Assembly (NCBI RefSeq): GCF_016801865.2
Contig: NC_068938.1
Span: forward strand, 187,250,850-187,314,849
Direction: 5' to 3'
DNA length: 64,000 nt
Origin: Culex pipiens pallens
Taxonomy: Eukaryota > Arthropoda > Insecta > Diptera > Culicidae
The notes beneath the pieces were generated by a model, which saw only the letters and a list, made by a program, of their open reading frames with translations, was not told the origin of the DNA and ran no database searches. Below are positions 34,735 through 45,500 of the stretch, in pieces. The first letter of the stretch is position 1; each line of letters begins with the position of its first letter. The position numbers and the translations under genes are program-made.

Positions 34735-36300
34735 TAATCCACCCTTAGGTGGTTGGCGCCTTCCTCACATTTAAAGGGTGCTATCCAAAATGCAAAAAGT
34801 GCGTTGATAACACTTAAGTGCTTATAACTTTTAATAGGGTTGTCAGATCTTCAATGTTTTGGACGCGTTAGAAAGGTCTTTTAAATACCCATCAAAATAT
34901 CTGAGATCCGGCCTCCAAAAAGTGCATTAATAACTCTGAAGTGCTTATAACTTTTGATAGATTTATCAGATCTTCAATGTCTTGGACGCGTTGGAAAGGT
35001 CTTTTAAATACCGTAAACCGGGGTGACTTTGATAGGATTTCAATTTGTTTTTAGAATATTTTCCAACAGGTAAGGGTTTTCTCAATATTATTGTTTTTAA
35101 AACATGTACTGGGGTAGGCCACACAAAGTCCATGCACAATTTTGGAAAAAAAAGTTTTTTGAATAGTGTTTAGAAAAATAGTTACGTTAAAAATTCTTAG
35201 TTTTAATTCCGGGGTGACTTTGATAGTCATAGTTTTTCTTGTTAAAATCATATTTAAGATGTTCAAACTTTATTTTTACGTTAAATGTACCATCACTAAA
35301 GTAGCTGATATAGTTTGTAAGAAAAAAATCAATGTTTATGTTAAGTTTACTAAGTTTATAAGCTTTTTCAACAAAATACATATAAATTTTAGGTAAAATT
35401 GTTAAAAAGTCGGAATTTTGCCTGAAATTTTTTAAAACTAGTTTTGTTTGTAAAATTATCGATTTATATTGCATTTTATACTGAATTCGAAGCACGAATC
35501 ACAAGTTTTCACATTTTACATGAAATTTGTTATACTGAAATTGCCTATAAATTTGGTGATTTTTTTAAAATTATGTTTCAAAAATACATATTATTTATTA
35601 TTTACAAACTTTTTTAACCTTCTCCTAGTGGAAAATTGTCCAAAGAATCCGAAAATGCATTCTGTTTTCCGATTAAAAATCATGTTCATTGAGAAAATCA
35701 TGACACTTAGAGAAGTTTAAAATAATGACTTTCATCAACATTTTCTTAACTATAGTTAACTAACTTTTTAAACTTGTCAACATTTCATGAAAAGTTCTTC
35801 TTGAGGTACTTTGAACACTTCTCTATCACGGTCAGTATGTTTCTAAACCATTCCTTACGTATTTTAATTGTACTCTTCATTTTGCGGAAAAATCGCAAAC
35901 CTATCAAAGTCACCCCGGCTATCAAAGTCACCCCGTTTTACGGTACCTTTCTAAAAATGTATAGCATGACGGGTTTTCTTACAAAAAACACCCTTTTTAC
36001 AATCTTTCGAACTTTTGTTAAAATCGTTTTTTAGCATAACTTTTGAAGTACTTAACTAAACTGCATAATTTTTAATAGCGAATGACGCCAAAACGGACAA
36101 AATCAGTTCAGCCAATGTCGAGATAATCGAGTGACAATTTTTTGATCAACATCCCACCAAACACACAGACATTTGCTCAGAAATTGATTCTGAGTCGATA
36201 GGTACACTTGAAGGTGGGTCTAGGAGGTCTAATTGAGAAGTTCATTTTTCGAGTGATTTTATAGCCTTTCCTCAGTAACGTGAGGAAGGCAAAAAACCTT
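34735..36300 (-). repeat. Large dispersed repeat R3, copy 2 (inverted)
   Basis: Bounded by TAATCCACCCTTAGGTGG with GGCGCCTTCCTCAC on the left and CGTGAGGAAGGCAAAA on the right, opposite in orientation to copy 1 at 23167-24957. It contains a 123-bp tandem duplication (CAGATCTTCAATGT at 34844 and 34967) and a nested TA-flanked element. Confidence 0.75.
35011..35943. mobile_element. TA-flanked element, 933 bp
   Basis: Left end CCGTAAACCGGGGTGACTTT, right end AAAGTCACCCCGTTTTACGG, with TA on both sides (35009-35010, 35944-35945). GGGGTGACTTTGATAG is repeated just inside both ends (35212, 35903). The AT-rich interior has no transposase. Probably a Tc1/mariner-type MITE nested in repeat R3. Confidence 0.75.
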
Positions 36301-39300
36301 CAAATTTTAATAAAATTTTAGGTGCAATCTGCTGAAAACAATTAAAAATGCATTTCCTTATATTTATAACCATTTTTGAGGATTTTCAATGTTCAGCACC
36401 GATCTTTTTTTTTTGCATTTTGTGAAAACTACTGATTGCCCGCCGACTGTACTCCTATATAATACATTTTCCATGCCTTTTTTTGTAATCGTATAATTAT
36501 TTGTTAAACTCAGTAAAATTGTCAAAAGTTCCAGTTCACCTGAAATTGTTTAGAAATGATTTGAACTAAATTTAAACAAAAAAATATTCAAAGTTACTTT
36601 GGAACAAAATTGTTTATTGAAAAAAACAAGAGCAAAATCCAAATAATACGTCAAATCACCAAATTTAGAATTACCGAAATTTATTCAAAATAAACAATAT
36701 TTGAAAAATACAATTGGAAATCGGTGACATTCAAAAAATTTAAAAAGGTAAATTTTTAATTAAAAAATCTGCGTAAAAAAGCATTTAAATGCATCATATG
36801 GACATCTTCTCCAATGGAGTACACGCCGTCGAGTAGTTTTTGAGAGTTTGCTCCATAAGAAATAAATTGTAAAAAAAAGCAAAAACTGCTCGACGGCGGA
36901 TGCTCCATTATTTGCGCATTCAATCCCTAACTCCAAAAATACCAAAATGCGCCTATAAATATGCTACATGCTATAAAACTGCTCGATAAAAATGTGCATT
37001 CAACGAATCGGGATGTTCCTTGGGTATAAGTGGTGAATATAGAAATCAGAATTCCTTGTTTCCTGAGGCATAAGTGATGAGTTAAGATCAAATAGCATAA
37101 TATTTTTATTATAGTTTGCAAAAAACTATTAAAAAGTTGGAAGTTATCAAACATAATCAAGATATGCTGCAAACAATCAATTCAAAGAGAATGTATGCAA
37201 AATATATCTTTTATAAGAATTTTTCATCGGAATTTCAAAATTACAATAAGTTGTTGTGCTCCGGGCACTGAAAATAGCTGATTCAGATCCAGACACTAGT
37301 TATAGCTTAGATATCGCTCAAATTTGGACTGAAATGTTAATGAATTGCCCTCTTTAGAGCTCAAACAAGCTGTATAAAACAAACCAATCGATCAGAATCA
37401 TACATTTCTGTTTTGCTATCCCGTTACTTAAGACGCTTAAAAAAATTTCTGATAAATGTTTTACATATTAAGCTTACTCATATTATTTCATTATTTTATT
37501 GTTTTTGCAACAGCTTCCAAATAAATTTCAGATCAAATAATCGTAAAATTTATCAAATATCACAGTTTTAACCACTTTTAAGTGAAATTATGTCCACATA
37601 ATTGATAAAACAAGATGAGAGAAAAGTCTGTGAACTGAAAACATGACGTTAATTAATTATTTATTTATTTTTTTCAAAATATGCACTTAAAAGAAATATA
37701 TTACTTATTACAGAAACCATTCATTATACGCTAATTTATAATCTCTATAAATTAAAAAATAAATTAGGTTTATTTTTTATACACCAAATTTTTTTTAACT
37801 GCAGTGTATTTACATAACCATTGAATTCTTCACACTTAATTTTTAAATCGAATTCGGCAAAGTTTATCAACATACACATTGCAATTTGATTATTCAACCG
37901 AAGTGGTCATCCAATTCCATCTTTAACGGTTAAAACAGCTTTTAATAAAAAATGACAATAATTTTAAGGAAAACTGTAATTTCTTTGCCTTTACACAAAT
38001 TCTCGTGAGAGATTTTCCTTAGATGATCTAAAAGAACATTTATTCTACGTTACTCATGTAAAAAAAAACATTCAAAATAAATACCTTAAAAAGAATATTT
38101 TGAGTTGAATGAAAACAACTATTCTCTATTTTATCCACTAACGAGAAAATCTGGCGGTTAATATTGCCCCTTGGCTATAATCCCTTAAATGAAAATAAAT
38201 TATTTACTACTCAATCCATTTCAATAGAAAATGCCGAAACACAAAAAAAAATGTTGGCATAAATTTTAGCACTGGATCAAAACTGGAAAGCAAATTGATC
38301 GCTGCGAAATATCTTATAAGCTTAATGCATTAGTTTTGGCTGCAAAATTTTTTGGCTCGTTTTGGGAAGTGATTTTTGAACTTTTTTAGCTAGAAAATAC
38401 AATTTTTTCTCCCTAAAACGCCCTGCCATGTTCAAACACAAGCTTTTATGGACCATGTCTGTACAGGAATTTGTTCAGGGGACATTAAACTATGACTTGA
38501 AGCCCAAGGCGACATTCAAGCTTCGCGCGCGAGTTGTAAACCATTTTTGGTATTTTTTGTTGTATGAAAACATTGTTCCTGACCTCCTAATCTATCATTC
38601 TAGGGGTGAGCACCAAAGATTTGACAACTTTTTTTTTTTTTTTTTTTTGAGACGCCCCAATGCTTAAGGTGATATTTCATTTGATTATAAAACATTAATA
38701 CAACACTAAAAACCATGAATATTGATTGCCACTATTAATAATCTGCCTAAATAGTTCGATAAGAACACCAAACATTATCTGCAAGGCATCTTCCATCAAC
38801 TAAGAGCCAATCTATAAACCAGTCCAGTTTTATACACTTTCCACTCACAGTCCTTTCCACTCAACCAACTGTACAAACCCATCAAAATGTGGTAATGAAA
38901 TTGAAAACCAGAACACCCATCACCACCGTCAATCAGAGCTGCAAAACCAACAAACCATTCCAATCCGTCTGCCATCATTTCTTAACCCTCAGCTGCCAAT
39001 CTCACTCAGCTGCGCGCACACAGATCCAAACCAAGCAAAAAGCAGGACAAGTCAGCTGAGCTGATTAGAACAACTCCAACCAACAAATCTCCCCTGCAAA
39101 CCCACCATAGTGTTCAGAAATTAGCTCACCCTAATCACGCTCGAAGCTTTCAAATCCTCCCATCCCTACCCTAAAGCTTTTTTTTTTGCTTGCTGGCTGC
39201 GGCTAGCTGTGGTGACATCGACACCTATCAAGCGACGAACTTCGAAATCTTAAACCAACAAACCGAGGCGAGCGCGCGAGATCGCGCGATCGCTAAATTA

Positions 39301-39990
39301 AAAATAATCGTAAATTAAATTATAATAGAATCATCCGCTGCTATAACTAGGGTTCCGACCACCAGCCCCCGAGGCGGTCCCCGTTTCTGAGGTCTAAGAT
39401 TGAGCGGATTGGCATGACGTGCGCGAGCTTGACGACGACGGCACATCAAGAACATCTTCAATCATCTGCCACTCATTTGGGATCGTTCAGGGGCGTCCCG
39501 CGACGGAGGCTGGAAGTTTTCCACCGCGCGGTAATTGAAAGTGAGAGGATGTGGCAAAGATGGTCCAAGGAATTGATGGGTTTTGGAGGTGTGAGAAGAT
39601 CTGAGTGTGAAAATTGCAGATGATTTGAAATAATTTCATGAAAATTTTGTGTTAATGATGTGGTTCTTTGATGATTTCTTTTTTTCAAATTATCTTGTCA
39701 TAATGAGTTGATATTAAACAAGAATAAATGCTCTCATATTGAAACATTTCAACAATCTGCACCTGCACAACATCATTTTCCTCCGCAGTTCATTAAGAGT
39801 TCATGAAGAAGTTCATAAGCACACCTTGGGGGAAAGAAACGGTAGCAACGAGCGTTGAGTGTATCTACTCGTTATCGACTAGCTTAACGAATAGTTTTAC
39901 AACAGATTATCCCAGCTAAGCAGTGCTAAGCCTGTAGCAAGCGTAGGCTGGGTCAATACTGCTTTAACCCTTTAAGGCTTGTGTTTATTT
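36301..39990. other. Intergenic DNA, mostly AT-rich
   Basis: 36301-38420 is AT-rich with one strong short hairpin (separate entry). 38620-38650 is a poly-T run. 38750-39980 is GC-balanced and unique, with no domain-bearing ORF. No gene supported. Confidence 0.4.
36813..36909. other. Strong 97-nt hairpin with 29-nt arms
   Basis: Arms 36813-36841 and 36881-36909 pair at 27 of 29 positions, including two G-T pairs and one 2-nt internal mismatch, around a 39-nt AT-rich loop. The GC-rich core CGCCGTCGAG stands out from its surroundings. It could be a pre-miRNA-like hairpin or a tiny MITE; sequence alone does not decide. Confidence 0.5.
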
Positions 39991-40575
39991 ACTCAACTCA
40001 ACTCAACTCAACTCAACTCAACTCAACTCAACTCAACTCAACTCAACTCAACTCAACTCAACTCAACTCAACTCAACTCAACTCAACTCAACTCAACTCA
40101 ACTCAACTCAACTCAACTCAACTCAACTCAACTCAACTCAACTCAACTCAACTCAACTCAACTCAACTCAACTCAACTCAACTCAACTCAACTCAACTCA
40201 ACTCAACTCCACTCAACTCAACTCAACTCAACTCAACTCAACTCAACTCAACTCAACTCAACTCAACTCAACTCAACTCAACTCAACTCAACTCAACTCA
40301 ACTCAACTCAACTCAACTCAACTCAACTCAACTCAACTCAACTCAACTCAACTCAACTCAACTCAACTCAACTCAACTCAACTCAACTCAACTCAACTCA
40401 ACTCAACTCAACTCAACTCAACTCAACTCAACTCAACTCAACTCAACTCAACTCAACTCAACTCAACTCAACTCAACTCAACTCAACTCAACTCAACTCA
40501 ACTCAACTCAACTCAACTCAACTCAACTCAACTCAACTCAACTCAACTCAACTCAACTCAACTCAACTCAACTCA
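39991..40575. repeat. ACTCA pentanucleotide array, 117 units
   Basis: Uninterrupted tandem ACTCA with one substituted unit (ACTCC at 40206-40210). It has C but no G. The TQLNS reading frames across it are artefacts of the 5-bp period. It joins the AGTGA array through a single hybrid unit, ACTGA (40576-40580). Confidence 0.97.
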
Positions 40576-40580
40576 ACTGA

Positions 40581-41335
40581 AGTGAAGTGAAGTGAAGTGA
40601 AGTGAAGTGAAGTGAAGTGAAGTGAAGTGAAGTGAAGTGAAGTGAAGTGAAGTGAAGTGAAGTGAAGTGAAGTGAAGTGAAGTGAAGTGAAGTGAAGTGA
40701 AGTGAAGTGAAGTGAAGTGAAGTGAAGTGAAGTGAAGTGAAGTGAAGTGAAGTGAAGTGAAGTGAAGTGAAGTGAAGTGAAGTGAAGTGAAGTGAAGTGA
40801 AGTGAAGTGAAGTGAAGTGAAGTGAAGTGAAGTGAAGTGAAGTGAAGTGAAGTGAAGTGAAGTGAAGTGAAGTGAAGTGAAGTGAAGTGAAGTGAAGTGA
40901 AGTGAAGTGAAGTGAAGTGAAGTGAAGTGAAGTGAAGTGAAGTGAAGTGAAGTGAAGTGAAGTGAAGTGAAGTGAAGTGAAGTGAAGTGAAGTGAAGTGA
41001 AGTGAAGTGAAGTGAAGTGAAGTGAAGTGAAGTGAAGTGAAGTGAAGTGAAGTGAAGTGAAGTGAAGTGAAGTGAAGTGAAGTGAAGTGAAGTGAAGTGA
41101 AGTGAAGTGAAGTGAAGTGAAGTGAAGTGAAGTGAAGTGAAGTGAAGTGAAGTGAAGTGAAGTGAAGTGAAGTGAAGTGAAGTGAAGTGAAGTGAAGTGA
41201 AGTGAAGTGAAGTGAAGTGAAGTGAAGTGAAGTGAAGTGAAGTGAAGTGAAGTGAAGTGAAGTGAAGTGAAGTGAAGTGAAGTGAAGTGAAGTGAAGTGA
41301 AGTGAAGTGAAGTGAAGTGAAGTGAAGTGAAGTGA
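40581..41335. repeat. AGTGA pentanucleotide array, 151 units
   Basis: Perfect tandem AGTGA with G and no C, ending in one variant AGGGA (41336-41340). The unit equals ACTCA with each C replaced by G, which is neither its complement nor its reverse complement. Confidence 0.97.
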
Positions 41336-41340
41336 AGGGA

Positions 41341-42208
41341 GAGCCCCTTTGGCTTTGATCAGTGCACGAGCCCTTATGAGAAGGGAAATAAAGTTAAGTA
41401 AAGTGGCCCGTTGAGATTAAAAACAAAAAATCGAAAAAAAAACGAATAATCAATTAAATTAATTTAAACAATTTCAATTTTCATAAATCAGCATCAAAAG
41501 GGCACCTCCACCCCCTAAGGGAACTCCATCTCGCGATCTTGAAGCCTCCAAATGGACTCGATTTCAGAGTCACTGTCGCAACCCTAAACAGTGCCCACTT
41601 CTACCAGAGCTACTCCTGCTCGAAAATGTGAGGTGAGAAGACCTCGTTTTGTCACCACGGCGAACCCCAATCAGCGGCGACAACTCGTGGCCCAAGAATC
41701 ATGGTTGATATTGAAATATGCCCAGAGATAATTTGCCCATTTGGCTGATGGCTCATGGTGCACGTCACTCGGAAAAGCGACTCTCGCAGTCTGGGGCTGA
41801 AAATTAGCCAAACAGGCTCGAAGTATGTACTGTTTATACAAACGAGCTATAAATAAGGCACTTTAAGCTGGCTTTGTAGTAGGCCTTATGGAGAGGCCCT
41901 CTGCATTTGCATATGGGCTCATATTGATTTGTTTCGATGCATTTCCCTCGACTTGGCGGTTTTGTTTGTGCTTTATCTCGTCGATTCTAATGGGCCCGGC
42001 AGATTTTCGTCATGATCACCCGGCTTCATCAGGTGGGTGATGATATGAGAACATGCTGGAAATGACACCATTGAAGAGTTGGGGACTCTCGGTTTAGGCC
42101 TATAGGTGATTAAGGAGAAGGAGCAGCAGTTCTGCCTCTATTTATTTTTCGCAATTATTGTTTTGTCGCGACCCGGATAGTAGGATCAGTTTTCCCGATA
42201 GTCTTTTG
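41341..42208. other. Upstream region of gene 2
   Basis: Non-repetitive, GC-balanced from about 41500, with no ORF of note. Likely proximal regulatory DNA for gene 2. The pentanucleotide arrays end about 900 bp upstream of the inferred start site. Confidence 0.45.
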
Positions 42209-42245
42209 TATAAAAACCGGCGGACAGTTCGATGAGGATATCAGT
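42209..42245 (+). promoter_or_regulatory. Core promoter of gene 2 (TATA plus TCAGT initiator)
   Basis: TATAAAAA at 42209-42216 and TCAGT at 42241-42245, about 34 bp from the T of TATA to the initiator A at 42243. Another TCAGT is at 42259. The predicted 5' UTR is about 288 nt. Confidence 0.65.
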
Positions 42246-42530
42246 CGTTGCATCTCGATCAGTCGGAACTTCAGCGAGAACGGTGTTCTGGAGTTGTGCG
42301 GGTTTACAGTTCGGAAGATCTTGGAAGTTAAAGGAAGTCTCGGTGATTTGATAAAGTGATAAAGAAAGAGTGTGGAAATTGATCCAAAATTTTCCAAAAA
42401 GGGCAAAACATTCAGTGAAGCCGACATTATTGAGTCCAATAAATTGTGTGAATGAAGTTGATCTACAAAGTTTGATACCAATCGATCCAGAAGTTGTGAA
42501 CTGTTGAAACAGTTCAACCAACGGGCAGCG

Positions 42531-42566
42531 ATGCAGCGAGGAGATAAAAGGATTAAGATACTAAAG
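42531..42566 (+). CDS. Gene 2 coding exon 1 (12 codons)
   Basis: Encodes MQRGDKRIKILK and ends at donor GTTTGT in phase 0. It is chosen because it is the ATG downstream of the TATA/Inr pair whose exon joins in frame to the hydrophobic core in exon 2. Confidence 0.75.
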
Positions 42567-45500
42567 GTTTGTATGACACTGGAAACCAATTTTGTGGCAT
42601 ATTTTTTGTTTAGATAATGTTTGAAACTTGCTAAATTGAATTAAAGAAGATTTTTTGTTATCATTTTGATGTTTTTTTTTAAATAATTTGATTTTCGCAT
42701 TTCAAAATATATAAGATTTACGGATTTAAATTACAGTTAAAAAAAACAGTTTACAATCATTTAAAACAAAGGAGCTTTCAACAGTTTGTGCATTTCAAAA
42801 TATTTTTGTTTTATTGCTTAAATCCACAATGGTAATTGAATGTTATATTTATAAAAGTTTGTTAATGTGCTATTTGTATCGAATAAAATATTTGTTACCA
42901 CCATGGTTTGAAGTTTTTTTTCAGTAATTTTTTTGTAATATTAAATTCTAAATTTTTAGGAATTTTAATCAAAAAATTCAGAATTTTTAACATTGAGTCA
43001 GTGAATAAGATAGGAGCAACGTCAAGCAACAGTGGCAATTTAAAAACTTTTTAGATCTTTTATATGAGTATATTAAAACTTTTCAAAAGTAAAAGCATAT
43101 TGATTTTTTTTAAAGGTCCAATAAACAAAATTTTCAGTTTTTGCTTTATGGGTGTTTTTGAAACCGCCTTTAGTCAGGGGTATCAAAAAACACCCAAAAA
43201 GCAAAAACTAAAGAGTTAGTTTATTGGACCTTTTCAAAAAAAATCTCCAGATATGGTTGATTCTCCGCCAACTCACTCAAATACACAAACACAAATATTT
43301 ATTTGTGTTTCACTAAACCCCTTTTTTATATTTGAACACATATCTGGCCTCTCATATTTTCCATAACTTATTTTATATTCAGATATTCTTTTCCATATAC
43401 ATTTATTCAAACAAGATATTATTGAGTGACAAATCACAATCTTTTCAACTCGAACCTCAAGTCTTCTACTTCGTATTATTCAACAGCTACAGTTATGAAG
43501 AACCATAAAAATTCCCTAGCCTACCAACAGGCGAATTAAAAGCTAAGAAATTCACCACGAACCGGTCTCTCTCGATCACGTTTTAAAATCACTCTCCAAT
43601 CCTCTCTCGATTTCTCCCACACACACACAGCTCTGGTGCTACCTTTTCCTGCTGGCCGTGGCCATCGTAACGAACGCCAAGCCCGAAGCCCCAGTCAACT
43701 CGTACCTACCGCCGGCACATGGGCACGGAAATGGCAACGGATATCACGACGATCACCACCACCACGACGATGACCATCACCACACGGACCTAGTGCCGCC
43801 GTCTTCCAGCTACGGAACACCGGACAGCAGCTACGGTCCCCCGAATCACCAGTCCGGGTTTCAACCGGATCATGCCCACCACGACCATCATGACCATCAC
43901 GAGGAGCACACGGATTCGTACGAGGACGAACCGGCCCAGTACGAGTTCACCTACGAAGTGGACGATGAAGATGCGGATCTGTCGTTTGGCCACGAGGAGA
44001 TGCGCGATGGGGAGTACACCACCGGGAAGTACAACGTTCTACTTCCGGACGGAAGACGGCAGGTAAGCGCAAGGTTCAGCATGGTAATGAAGTTGTAATG
44101 ATTTCCGGCATTCCTTCCGACACACAGATCGTGGAGTACGAAGCGGATCATAAGGGTTACCGGCCGAAGATCACCTACGAGGGCGGTGAAGAGCATCCCC
44201 ACCACCACGACAAGCACAAGCACAAGGACGGTCACGAGGGATACCCCCACGAGAATCCGCACAATCAGTTGGGATATCCGCACGAGGAACACCACGACTT
44301 TGAGCACGGCGGAAACCACGAGGATAGTGGACACAGTCGGGCGGACCATGGCGTCCATGAACATCACGATCACCATCATGGCAATGGCGATCATCATCAC
44401 GGGTAAGGGTTTGGGGTTTGGGTAAGGAGCAGAAAATATCTGGCATTTTACTAAATCTTGAAAACATAAAAAACATTACTTTGAGTAAGGTTTGTTCCAA
44501 TCGGTCACAAATTTTACCAGCGCTCTTTTAAAATGTTGATATTTTTTAAATTGAGTCACGTTTGAGAAAATGTCACTTCAAGCAAACATAAATTTTCTCT
44601 TCTTAACAAAAATGAGAACAAATTATGCTATTTACCCATTTTATAAACTTTAAAATTTTCCGTCTACTCTGTAACTGTTCTTAGATCTGGTTGATTCTTA
44701 GTTATTTCAAGAGTAATTAATCTGATATTTATTTTTCTATGCCAAGCCAGTTTATAGTGCTATAAATCATTTAAGAATATTGTTTTCAACTCTTACTTTA
44801 CTAATAGAGAGTTATTTTGAACTTTTTCGGATAATTTTCTATTCACAAATTTAAGATTTCATTTCAAACAACATAATAATTGAATCATTTGTGTTTTGAG
44901 TTTTTTCTCACCAACCCTGATTTTTAACCTTCATGATTTCAATGAAAAAACAATAAATTTTGGTATTCAAAAATGTATCATACAGCTTTTGATAGATCGA
45001 ATATGATTTTTTTAAAAAGGGTGAAAACAACTGGAATCAATTTATAGTGCGTTCTCCAAAATTTTATGACATGTTAGTATACTTAAACTTTTGGAATTAC
45101 GTTTTATGCAAAAATAGCACGCTGAAAAAAACCAAGGCTAAATTTATCCGTGTAAGAATTTCATTAAAAAAGTTAGATTTCAAAGAGTTTTTAAGAGCAA
45201 AATACTAGCAATCTGTACACCCAAAATTAAAGAACGAGGGGATAGTCCTCACGAAAACAAACGAGAGGAAAGTTCTATTTAGCGAGAGTATAGTCCTTTC
45301 GCGTGTTCATTCGTTCATTGGAACAGTTCATCCTATTGAGTGGCTTATATGGACAAATGACCGCCACTTAGTCACCGAACCATGGTGGCCCATACGGCAA
45401 AGGCACGGTTCAATATGCCGAAGGTGTTGGGTTCGAGTCTCGGTACCGGTATTTTTTTTTTATGGATGAACTTTTTTTTTGAAGATGAACCCATGAGTAA

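Noticed and set aside
39979..40590. TQLNS pentapeptide ORFs of about 200 aa
   Set aside because: Purely a 5-bp repeat read in several frames.
43790..44500. Other-frame ORFs across gene 2 exons 2 and 3
   Set aside because: Shadow frames of a GC-rich, His-codon-rich coding exon.
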